From Prevotellaceae bacterium (GTDB lineage: Bacteria > Bacteroidota > Bacteroidia > Bacteroidales > UBA932): a stretch of 13,450 nt of DNA. The translations under genes were made by a program, and so were the position numbers. How positions within the stretch are numbered: the stretch's first letter is position 1; every line of letters begins with the position of its first letter. The notes beneath the pieces are model-generated. The model was given only the letters and a program-made list of their open reading frames with translations. It did no database searches and was not told the origin of the DNA. Location: positions 1 through 13,450 of the forward strand of contig JAIRKX010000135.1 of NCBI GenBank assembly GCA_031259805.1, given 5' to 3'. Below, in pieces: positions 6,221 to 13,309 of the stretch.

Positions 6221-7477
6221 ATGAAAACGAATCGAAGAGGATTCTTAAAAACATTGGGCGGTGTGGCCGTCCTGACGATTATTCCACGTCATGTGCTTGG
6301 AAAAGGCTTTATCGCGCCCAGCGACCAAATGACCAAGGGTATTATTGGGGTCGGTGCAATGGGGCGGGGACACGTCGGATATGCCGGCACACGTCTGGTA
6401 GCCATTTGCGATGTCGACCGCAATCATCTGGAAGCAGGCAAAAATCTGGTAACGGATAACATCGCCGCCTATCGCGATTTTCGCGAATTGATTTGGGATA
6501 AGAATGTGGATATCGTGCATATTGCGACACCGCCTCACTGGCATGGCCTGATGTCGATCGAAGCGGCCAATGCCGGCAAGGATATCTGGTGTGAAAAACC
6601 AATGACTCGCACCATCGGCGAAGGCAAGCGTGTAGCGGAAGCCGTCCGGCAGAACGGGCGTATGTTCCGACTCAATACATGGTTTCGGTTTGCCGATCGT
6701 TTTTATGGTTTAGGCAGCCCGGTTAAGCCGTTGAAGAAATTAGTGCAAAGCGGTCTTTTAGGATGGCCGCTGAAAGTAACCGTAAGCAAGCATACCGGCT
6801 TTGACTGGAAATTCTACTGGACAGGGCGAGAATACCTCGAACCGCAACCCATTCCCGCCGAACTGGATTATGACATGTGGTTAGGGCCTGCGCCTTATAA
6901 ACCCTATCATCCGCACCGTGTACACCAGACATTCCGCGGGTACTGGGACTACGACGGCGGTGGGCTGGGCGATATGGGACAACATTATATCGACCCGGTA
7001 CAGTATATTCTCGGCAAAGATGATACAAGTCCTGTAAAGGTCGAGGTCGATGCGCCGCAGCAACACCCCGACGCTATCGGCACATGGCGATCCATTAATT
7101 ATACCTACGCCGACGGATGCCAGATTATCCTCTGGGGAGGCGATTACGGCCATCCCGACACGCCTTACATCGCAGGGACAAAAGGGAATGTATACAAAAA
7201 CTTTGTCTGCGACATTCCCAACTGGGAAAAGAAACTGGCGGATTATCCTGAGCCGGAAGCGCAAATAACCGATTTCATGAAAAGCGTCAGCACACGAACA
7301 CCGTTTGCCCTCAATGAGCAGAACGGATTCCGCTCTGCGACGATTGTCAATATGGGCGTGGTAGCGTTGCGCCTGAACCGCACGCTGCATTTCGACCCGG
7401 TAAACGTATCGTTTATCAACGACGAGGCGGCCAATCGCCTGTTGAATCCGCCCATGCGTGCCCCTTGGGTTATTTAA
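6221..7477 (+). CDS. Tat-exported Gfo/Idh/MocA family oxidoreductase
   Basis: A 418-residue NAD(P)-dependent sugar oxidoreductase. The N-terminus NRRGFLK (4-10) followed by a hydrophobic stretch is a twin-arginine signal, meaning that the enzyme is exported folded, probably with its cofactor bound. The Rossmann motif GVGAMG (43-48) and the family signature CEKPMTR (124-130) are present, and the second domain has the GDMGQH motif with His255. Related periplasmic enzymes of Bacteroides oxidise the C3 hydroxyl of glycosides to a ketone and are paired with DUF1080 hydrolases. The next gene, 18 bases downstream, encodes exactly such domains, so I infer a role in 3-keto-glycoside formation. The true substrate is not readable from the sequence. 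How the cofactor is reoxidised outside the cytoplasm is open; a sugar-sugar redox cycle on tightly bound cofactor would be one solution. Confidence 0.88.
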   Translation: MKTNRRGFLKTLGGVAVLTIIPRHVLGKGFIAPSDQMTKGIIGVGAMGRGHVGYAGTRLVAICDVDRNHLEAGKNLVTDNIAAYRDFRELIWDKNVDIVHIATPPHWHGLMSIEAANAGKDIWCEKPMTRTIGEGKRVAEAVRQNGRMFRLNTWFRFADRFYGLGSPVKPLKKLVQSGLLGWPLKVTVSKHTGFDWKFYWTGREYLEPQPIPAELDYDMWLGPAPYKPYHPHRVHQTFRGYWDYDGGGLGDMGQHYIDPVQYILGKDDTSPVKVEVDAPQQHPDAIGTWRSINYTYADGCQIILWGGDYGHPDTPYIAGTKGNVYKNFVCDIPNWEKKLADYPEPEAQITDFMKSVSTRTPFALNEQNGFRSATIVNMGVVALRLNRTLHFDPVNVSFINDEAANRLLNPPMRAPWVI

Positions 7478-7495
7478 TTCATAAAATCACATCTC

Positions 7496-10400
7496 ATGAA
7501 AAAGATACATTCTTTACTTCTCATTTCATTGTTATGGGCGGGCGGCCTCGTAGCCCAGACGCCTGCTAACCGGACGGCCAACACGATTATCGCCGATGTA
7601 TTGGCGCAGATTCCCGCTCAAAATGAAGCCGGCTACGTACAGCAGCAACACGATCTGCTGTCGACCGGCGAAAACGGTATTCTACAATTAGTAACCATGC
7701 TGGAAATCCCGGATGAACGAAGGACTAAAGTAGAATTTGCCCTGAGTGGGCTGACGCATTTCGTAACGATGCAGGGGAATGACGTTCATCGTCTGACCGT
7801 CGTTCTTGCGTATATAAACGCGATAGATCGGCTTCGCGATAAAAACGCACAGGCGTTTATTATCCGCCAGTTGGAAATAGCCGGACGGGATGAAGCGGTC
7901 GGCAAACTGGCATCGTTTTTAGGCGACGACGCGCTGAGCAGTCCGGCAGCCATCGCATTGACGGCTATCCGCACCCCGGCGGCGGGGCAGGCGTTGCTTG
8001 AGGCGCTGAATCGTCCGTTGAGTAATCCACAAAAGAAAAATGTCATTCTCGCTATCGGCAATATGCCCGTGGCCGGCGCCGAGAAAGCGTTGCAAGCGCT
8101 GGCCGACGAGCCGTCCCTGCAACAGGCAGTATGGTATGCATTGAGCCGCACCGGTTCGGCGGCATCTCTGCCTGATTTGGCGGAAGCCGCTAAAAAAGTA
8201 CGGTATGCGGCGGAAGCCTCCGGTGCTACGAATGCTTACCTGCAACTTATTCGGCGTCTGCTGGCGCAGGGCGCGGTCAAAGAAGCGGAAAAAGCAGCGA
8301 CCAGCCTGTGGAAGCAAGCCGGCAAAGCCGGGCAGGCGGAGGTACGCGCCGCCGCCTTACAAATACGGATGGCTGCCCGTCCCGACAAAGTTCCTACCTA
8401 CCTGCGGGACGCCCTGAAAGAGGACGACCGGAACTACCGGAATGCCGCGCTGAACTACGCGTTGGACTACGACATCCCGGCGTTGGCAAAGGAACTGGCG
8501 GCGGCGCTGAAAAAAGTGGACGCCGAACGCAAGGCGGATATCCTGCACTGGTTTATTACCGTTTTCAGTCATCCCGATAAGTTCGCCCGGCCGGACGATG
8601 ACTGCCTCGCGGCGTTCACCGAACAGATGGCCGATACGGACAGGGAGGTAAAAGCAGCGGCGGCTGTGCTGCTGGCCACATCGGGCAACGAAGCGGCCAT
8701 TCGGACGCTGGCCGCGCTGTTGAATAGTGCCGACGAGCGGGATGTCTCATTAGGCCGGCAAGTATTGTCGTTTACGAAGGGAGCTATTGCGCCGGTCATT
8801 GCGCCGTGGCTGTCCTCAGCCACCGAAAAGGGCAAAGTGGCTATTCTCGAACTGCTGGCCGCCCGTAAAGCGGACGGGCAAGCGCCGGACGTGTTCGGGC
8901 AACTGAGCGCCTCGTCGCCCGACGTACGTGTGGCGGCTTATGCAGCGCTGAAAGAAGTCATCAACATGAAATACCTGCCGCTGCTGCAGGCGCATTTGGA
9001 ACACAGCGCGCCGCCGGAAGCCGTCCCGGCCGTGCAGCAGGCAATTGTGGCCGCGCTAAAGGAATTGCCGGGCGACGAACAGTATGACCGTATTTCGACA
9101 CAACTCACCGTGTCGGAGCGTCCGACGCTGTATTATCCCATACTGGCCGCATCCGGTGACAGCCGGGCGCTGGCGTTCATCGCCGACCGGTTCCGCACCG
9201 GCACGGCACAGGAGCAGGAGGCGGCGTTCGAAGCGCTGCTCGACTGGCCGGACATCCGGGTCGCCGGCGAATTACAAGCTATCTGCACCGATACGGCGAA
9301 GGCAACGTATTTCGACCGTGCGCTGACACGCTACATTCAATTAGCATCGTCGCCCGCATTGACAGGCGAGAATCGGCGCATCTTCCTGAGTAATGCGCTC
9401 GAAATGGCCAAAACCGATGCGCAGAAACAGGACATACTGAACCGACTTGGGCACACAGGCTCTTATTTGGCGCTGTTGCTGGCCGGCGAGTACTTAGACC
9501 GTCCGGCGCTACAGCAAGAGGCGGCCAATGCCGTAATGACGATTGCGATAGACAATCCCCATTATGCCGGACGTGAAGTGCGGGCGTTGCTTGATAAAGT
9601 CGCCCTGCTGCTCGATAATCCCGACGCCTCGTATCAACGGGAAGCGATTCGCAAGCATTTGCACGAAATGCCCGACGAGGAAGGCTTCACGGCTATTTTC
9701 AACGGACGTGACCTGAGCGGCTGGCAGGGGCTTGTCGAGACGCCGACAGCGCGCGCCCGGATGACGCCGAAAGAGCTGACCGGCAAACAGGCCAAAGCCG
9801 ACGAAATAGCCCGTGCACACTGGATTCCGACCGATGGTATCCTCGCTTTCGACGGGGCGGCGGGTGGCGACAACCTGTGTACCGAGAAGCAATACGGCGA
9901 TTTTGAAATGTACGTCGACTGGAAGCTTGAGCCGTCGCGGGATGCAGATGCAGGGATTTACCTCCGCTGCCTACCGCAGGTGCAAATATGGAACATTGCC
10001 CGCACGGATGTAGGCGCGCAGGTCGGCTCGGGAGGATTGTATAATAATCAAATTCATCCTTCGATACCGCTGAAGGTGGCCGATAATCAACTGGGCGAAT
10101 GGAATGCGTTTTATATTAAAATGACCGGCGACCGCGTCACGGTGCTACTCAACGGCGAAACGGTAGTCGACAATGTGATTCTCGAAAACTATTGGAATCG
10201 TTCGCAGCCAGCCTTCCCGACAGGAGCTATCGAACTGCAGGCGCATGGCACGAAGGTATACTACCGGAATATCTATGTGAAAGAACTGCCTCGCCCGACG
10301 CCATTTGAGTTATCGGACGAGGAGAAAAAAGAAGGATACCGCATCCTGTTCGACGGCACGAACATGCACGAATGGACGGGCAACACGGTCGATTATATTC

Positions 10401-10918
10401 TCGAAGACGGCTGTATCTCGATGCACCCGAGCGAGAGTCACGGAGGGAATCTGTATACGCGGAGCGAGTTCGGCGATTTCATTTTCCGTTTTGAATTTCA
10501 ACTCACCCCGGGCGCGAACAACGGCTTGGGCATCCGTACGCCAATGGAAGGCGATGCGGCCTACGTGGGTATGGAATTACAGATATTGGACAACGAAGAC
10601 CCCATTTATAAAGACCTTGCGCCGTACCAGTACCACGGCTCGGTGTACGGCATCATTCCGGCCAAACGCGGCTTCCTTAAGCCTATCGGCGAATGGAACA
10701 TGCAGGAAGTCGTGGCCAACGGCGACCATATCAAAGTTACGCTCAACGGCACGGTAATTGTGGACGGCAATATTCGGGAAGCCACGAAAAACGGCATGCC
10801 CGACAAGCTAAACCACCCCGGACTGTTCAACCAAAAAGGCCATATCGGATTCCTCGGACACGGCTCACATGTGAAATTCAGGAATATCCGTGTACGGGAA
10901 TTAGGAATTAAGAATTGA
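7496..10918 (+). CDS. Exported HEAT-repeat protein with two C-terminal DUF1080 (3-keto-disaccharide hydrolase) domains
   Basis: At 1140 residues this is the largest gene here. A Sec signal ends near AQTPA (residues 20-24). Residues of about 40-720 are alpha-helical and Ala/Leu-rich with degenerate HEAT/PBS-like repeats, for example around DREVKAAAAVLLATSGNEAAI and SSPDVRVAAYAALKEV. Two DUF1080 (PF06439-type) concanavalin-like domains follow: the first from about 730 (GFTAIFNGRDLSGW) to 935, the second from about 947 (GYRILFDGTNMHEW) to 1136. Each ends in a strand pair of the type VYYRNIYVKEL / VKFRNIRVREL. Members of this family hydrolyse 3-keto-glycosides, which fits the oxidoreductase 18 bases upstream. 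The HEAT array may be a scaffold holding the oxidase or substrate. The two catalytic-type domains differ clearly, so they are not a recent duplication; one may bind rather than cleave. No terminator is visible after the stop. Confidence 0.85.
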   Translation: MKKIHSLLLISLLWAGGLVAQTPANRTANTIIADVLAQIPAQNEAGYVQQQHDLLSTGENGILQLVTMLEIPDERRTKVEFALSGLTHFVTMQGNDVHRLTVVLAYINAIDRLRDKNAQAFIIRQLEIAGRDEAVGKLASFLGDDALSSPAAIALTAIRTPAAGQALLEALNRPLSNPQKKNVILAIGNMPVAGAEKALQALADEPSLQQAVWYALSRTGSAASLPDLAEAAKKVRYAAEASGATNAYLQLIRRLLAQGAVKEAEKAATSLWKQAGKAGQAEVRAAALQIRMAARPDKVPTYLRDALKEDDRNYRNAALNYALDYDIPALAKELAAALKKVDAERKADILHWFITVFSHPDKFARPDDDCLAAFTEQMADTDREVKAAAAVLLATSGNEAAIRTLAALLNSADERDVSLGRQVLSFTKGAIAPVIAPWLSSATEKGKVAILELLAARKADGQAPDVFGQLSASSPDVRVAAYAALKEVINMKYLPLLQAHLEHSAPPEAVPAVQQAIVAALKELPGDEQYDRISTQLTVSERPTLYYPILAASGDSRALAFIADRFRTGTAQEQEAAFEALLDWPDIRVAGELQAICTDTAKATYFDRALTRYIQLASSPALTGENRRIFLSNALEMAKTDAQKQDILNRLGHTGSYLALLLAGEYLDRPALQQEAANAVMTIAIDNPHYAGREVRALLDKVALLLDNPDASYQREAIRKHLHEMPDEEGFTAIFNGRDLSGWQGLVETPTARARMTPKELTGKQAKADEIARAHWIPTDGILAFDGAAGGDNLCTEKQYGDFEMYVDWKLEPSRDADAGIYLRCLPQVQIWNIARTDVGAQVGSGGLYNNQIHPSIPLKVADNQLGEWNAFYIKMTGDRVTVLLNGETVVDNVILENYWNRSQPAFPTGAIELQAHGTKVYYRNIYVKELPRPTPFELSDEEKKEGYRILFDGTNMHEWTGNTVDYILEDGCISMHPSESHGGNLYTRSEFGDFIFRFEFQLTPGANNGLGIRTPMEGDAAYVGMELQILDNEDPIYKDLAPYQYHGSVYGIIPAKRGFLKPIGEWNMQEVVANGDHIKVTLNGTVIVDGNIREATKNGMPDKLNHPGLFNQKGHIGFLGHGSHVKFRNIRVRELGIKN

Positions 10919-11091
10919 TTTCGTCGAGTACAGGGTACAGAGGATAGGAGAGGGGACGCGACATTGTGCTATTGATATGTATGCCTTAACGGGCAACCCA
11001 TCACCCTTCATAGCTCATAGTTCACGCATGGGTGTATTTCAAATTGTCGCAAACCCGGCTTATCGTAGCCGCCTTTGCGAGGGCGAAGCCC

Positions 11092-11122
11092 GAAGCAATC
11101 CGGTGGATTTCCGGATTGCTTC
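11092..11122. repeat. 12-base-pair perfect hairpin (GAAGCAATCCGG type)
   Basis: GAAGCAATCCGG (11092-11103) and CCGGATTGCTTC (11111-11122) form a perfect stem around a seven-base loop. The preceding TTTGCGAGGGCGAAGCC resembles the flank of a short intergenic repeat common in many bacterial genomes (GCGAAGCAATCC... type). The fragment CTCCTCGCTATGACGG at about 5605-5620 looks like a remnant of the same family. No T-run follows, so it is not an obvious terminator. Confidence 0.7.
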
Positions 11123-11145
11123 ACCCTTCCTATGCGTTATAAGTT

Positions 11146-11175
11146 CCCCTGCGGGGCACAATATCAATAGAAAAA
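11146..11175 (-). repeat. Dispersed repeat copy, inverse of 5573-5602
   Basis: Read on the minus strand this is TTTTTCTATTGATATTGT, then G and a CCCC/GGGG palindrome (11146-11156). The 18-base part is identical to 5573-5590, and the palindromes differ in the loop and the flanking base. Confidence 0.75.
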
Positions 11176-11251
11176 GAACGGCGTACGCGACACGCCGACA
11201 GGCGCTTGCCCGGACACCGATGGCTGATCGCATCAGAACCGGATTTTTGGT

Positions 11252-11351
11252 CCGACCGAATACCTTAGTATTCGGCCCGACCGAAACCTTAGTATTCGGC
11301 CCGACCGAAACCTTAGTTTCGGCCCGACCGAATACCTTAGTTTCGGCCCGA
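11252..11351. repeat. Tandem array of four 23-25-base hairpin units
   Basis: Units begin at 11252 (25 bases), 11277 (24), 11301 (23) and 11324 (24), with a broken fifth start, CCGAC, at 11348. Unit 1 contains CCGAATACCTTAGTATTCGG, an 8-base-pair stem with loop CTTA. Unit 3 has CCGAAAC-CTTA-GTTTCGG, a perfect 7-base-pair stem. Units 2 and 4 combine one arm of each type, so their stems are imperfect. Between units the sequence TTCGG-CCCGA-CCGAA can form alternative hairpins. The array ends 78 bases before the promoter box of the membrane regulator. Confidence 0.85.
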
Positions 11352-11428
11352 CCCCGATAAAAACGAAGAGTTGGAGGTTGAAAGTGATGAGTTATTATCG
11401 CCGCCTCCTGTAATTCGTAATTAATCGT

Positions 11429-11436
11429 TATCTTTG
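11429..11436 (+). promoter_or_regulatory. Possible -7 box very close to the regulator start
   Basis: TATCTTTG fits TAnnTTTG exactly but ends only three bases before the ATG at 11440. Used as a promoter, it would give a leaderless transcript from that ATG, or a leader of roughly 15 bases if translation starts at the in-frame TTG at 11458. Confidence 0.5.
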
Positions 11437-11439
11437 TGC

Positions 11440-12480
11440 ATGATTTCATTACAAAAATTGTTTCGGAAGCGGTGGCCGGCGGCATTGTGCGGAGCGGGCA
11501 TCGTGGCATTGCTGTCCTTGCAGTTTTTTTGGCTGCATCAATCGTATCAACTGACGCGACAGCAATTGATGTCGAATATCGAGGCGGCCTTCGAGCAGGC
11601 CTATCAAAAGGAACAGACGTATCGCATTCCGGTTAACGGCATTGTGCCGCAAGGCAACCTGACAATCGAAAGTTGCGGGAGGGAGGAAATCCGCATCATC
11701 CGCCATTGCCCCGACCCCGATACCGTTACGTACGATAATGTGTACGGACAGTCGATGGAAATGATTCTCAACCGGGCGTTTCGCGAGTTGCGCGAGAGCC
11801 TGGTCCCGCTCAATCTGTATTGCCTCTCCGATTTATTTGCCGGCGAATTATACGAACGCGATATTGCGATTTCGTTCGTCATCGAACGTTTTAATCCGGC
11901 GACCGGCACGGTGCTGGAATCGTCGGGGATGCCCGGCGCCGCGCATCCGGTGACGCACGTTACCTCCACGCTGACCAGCCCGCTGTCGGAGACCGAGAGC
12001 CTGCGCGTTAACCTGCAATTTTCCTCCCCGGCAGTGTTGCGCCGGATGAGCGTAGAAATACTGATCTCGTTCGGGCTACTGCTGTTGACCGGCGCGTGTT
12101 TCGGACTGTTGGGAAAGGCTATCCGGCGGCGCGCTCAATCCGGCGGCTCCCTGCTACCGACAGCGGCGGAACAGCCGGCGGAATTTCCCCTGGGACGCTA
12201 TTCTTTTAATTATACCAAAAACGAATTGCAGGGCTTCGGGCAAACCGTTACACTGGCTAAAAAGGAAAATGCGTTGCTGTATGAACTGTGCGTGAATGCC
12301 GGCAATGTGGTGGGGCGTGATATGTTGCTCGAAAAATATTGGGAAGGCACAGGCTTTGTCTATACACGCAGTCTGGATACCTACATCGCCCGACTGCGAA
12401 AACTATTGAGCGACGACCCTTCGGTGCAGATTGTAACCATCAAAGGCGTCGGCTATAAGCTCACGGTGCAAACTTTTTAA
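11440..12480 (+). CDS. Two-TM membrane protein with C-terminal winged-helix DNA-binding domain
   Basis: A 346-residue one-component regulator. Its order is a short basic N-terminus, a TM segment at about 13-28, an extracytoplasmic domain (about 30-202), a second TM segment (about 206-225), a basic linker with RRR, and a cytoplasmic OmpR/PhoB-type winged helix (about 251-346; LGRYSFNYTKNEL, KKENALLYELCVN, RSLDTYIARLRKLL, IVTIKGVGYKL). The first TM and the LxxQQLMSNIEAAFEQAYQKE helix after it resemble sensor histidine kinases of Bacteroidetes, but the kinase domain is absent and DNA binding follows the second TM directly. It would therefore sense an extracytoplasmic signal and bind DNA while membrane-bound, as ToxR and CadC do with reversed topology. 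Target genes are unknown; pdxJ, 11 bases downstream, may simply be co-transcribed. The start is uncertain (ATG 11440 or TTG 11458). Confidence 0.85.
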   Translation: MISLQKLFRKRWPAALCGAGIVALLSLQFFWLHQSYQLTRQQLMSNIEAAFEQAYQKEQTYRIPVNGIVPQGNLTIESCGREEIRIIRHCPDPDTVTYDNVYGQSMEMILNRAFRELRESLVPLNLYCLSDLFAGELYERDIAISFVIERFNPATGTVLESSGMPGAAHPVTHVTSTLTSPLSETESLRVNLQFSSPAVLRRMSVEILISFGLLLLTGACFGLLGKAIRRRAQSGGSLLPTAAEQPAEFPLGRYSFNYTKNELQGFGQTVTLAKKENALLYELCVNAGNVVGRDMLLEKYWEGTGFVYTRSLDTYIARLRKLLSDDPSVQIVTIKGVGYKLTVQTF

Positions 12481-12491
12481 TCGACAATTCC

Positions 12492-13214
12492 ATGCCGACA
12501 CGTCTTAGCGTAAATATCAATAAAGTCGCCACGCTACGAAATGCGCGCGGCGGTCATGTGCCCAATGTGCTGCAAGTGGCGTTGGATTGCGAACGTTTCG
12601 GCGCGCAGGGTATTACTGTTCATCCGCGTCCCGACGAGCGGCATATCCGCTATGACGATGTGCGGGCGCTGAAACCGGCGCTACACACGGAATTTAATAT
12701 CGAGGGCAATCCGGTCGATTCATTCGTTGTATTGGCGCTCGATGTGTGCCCGCATCAAGTAACTTTAGTGCCCGACGCCCACGACGCTATTACATCCAAT
12801 GCCGGATGGGATGTCAAAAGACATGCGCGGTTTTTACGCGATATAGTCGCCGTGTTCAAAGCAAAGCACATCCGCACCTCCATTTTTGTGGACGCCGACG
12901 CCGATACGGTGCGCCGCGCCGCCGATACAGGCGCCGACCGCATCGAATTGTATACCGAGCCCTACGCCTTGCGCTATCTACACGACCGCGAGCAGGCTAT
13001 TGCCGATTTTGTACAGGCGGCGCAGGCGGCGCAGGCGGTCAACTTAGGCGTCAATGCCGGCCACGATTTGAATTTGGACAATCTGGCGTATTTCCGCCGG
13101 CATATCCCCGCATTGCTGGAAGTCTCCATCGGCCACGCCCTCATTAGCGATGCACTGTATTTTGGATTGGAGAATACGATACAATTGTATTTGCGACAGC
13201 TACAAGAGCGGTAA
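12492..13214 (+). CDS. pdxJ: Pyridoxine 5'-phosphate synthase
   Basis: PdxJ condenses 1-deoxyxylulose 5-phosphate with 3-amino-2-oxopropyl phosphate to pyridoxine 5'-phosphate, the last ring-forming step of DXP-dependent vitamin B6 synthesis, in the cytoplasm. The 240-residue protein is full length for this TIM-barrel family. Conserved segments are LSVNINKVATLRNARGG at the N-terminus, GITVHPRPDERHI (about 39-51), VTLVPD (about 94-99), SIFVDAD, RIELYT, LGVNAGHDLNLDNL and EVSIGHALISDAL near the C-terminus. The Bacteroidetes-type NINKVA replaces the NIDHIA of E. coli. The ATG at 12492 is 11 bases after the regulator stop, and no separate promoter is visible, so co-transcription is likely. A G+C-rich hairpin starts at its stop codon. 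Confidence 0.95.
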   Translation: MPTRLSVNINKVATLRNARGGHVPNVLQVALDCERFGAQGITVHPRPDERHIRYDDVRALKPALHTEFNIEGNPVDSFVVLALDVCPHQVTLVPDAHDAITSNAGWDVKRHARFLRDIVAVFKAKHIRTSIFVDADADTVRRAADTGADRIELYTEPYALRYLHDREQAIADFVQAAQAAQAVNLGVNAGHDLNLDNLAYFRRHIPALLEVSIGHALISDALYFGLENTIQLYLRQLQER

Positions 13215-13257
13215 GGGGACTGTACGGGGCGCAGGACATGTCGCCCCCCTGTCCCCT
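13214..13257. repeat. G+C-rich two-part hairpin after pdxJ
   Basis: AGGGGAC (13214-13220) pairs with GTCCCCT (13251-13257), and inside it GGGGCG (13226-13231) pairs with CGCCCC (13242-13247) around a ten-base loop. It starts at the last base of the pdxJ stop codon. No T-run follows on the + strand, so it may be a 3'-end stabilising structure or a dispersed palindrome rather than a classical terminator. Confidence 0.6.
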
Positions 13258-13309
13258 GATGCAAAAAATCCGGCGCTCCTCCCACCAAAAAACTCTCAAC
13301 TTTATTTTG

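Larger units (their letters stand above)
10919..11439. other. Gene-free, repeat-rich spacer
   Basis: These 521 bases hold no credible gene. Open frames exist on both strands (about 10977-11360 forward, 11060-11509 reverse), but they are made of the repeats themselves. Contents in order are a possible partial relative of the 13214 hairpin (AGGGGACGCGACAT near 10951), a degenerate CTATTGATAT repeat (10969), two related segments beginning TCACCCTTC exactly 120 bases apart (11001 and 11121), a 12-base-pair hairpin (11092-11122), an inverse copy of the 5573 repeat (11146-11175), a tandem hairpin array (11252-11351), and a -7 box at the right end (11429-11436). Confidence 0.8.

Noticed and set aside
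11252..11351. CRISPR-like look of the tandem array
   Set aside because: There are no unique spacers: the units are directly adjacent and vary only in the hairpin arms. No cas gene is present.
10977..11360. 127-codon open frame on the + strand in the same spacer
   Set aside because: It consists of the dispersed repeats and the tandem array and has no recognisable protein features.
11060..11509. 149-codon open frame on the minus strand with a repeated ETKVFGRA / NTKVSVGP pattern
   Set aside because: The protein repeat is simply the translation of the hairpin array. The forward strand gives an equally repetitive frame. It overlaps the 5' end of the regulator gene, and no export signal or domain is seen.
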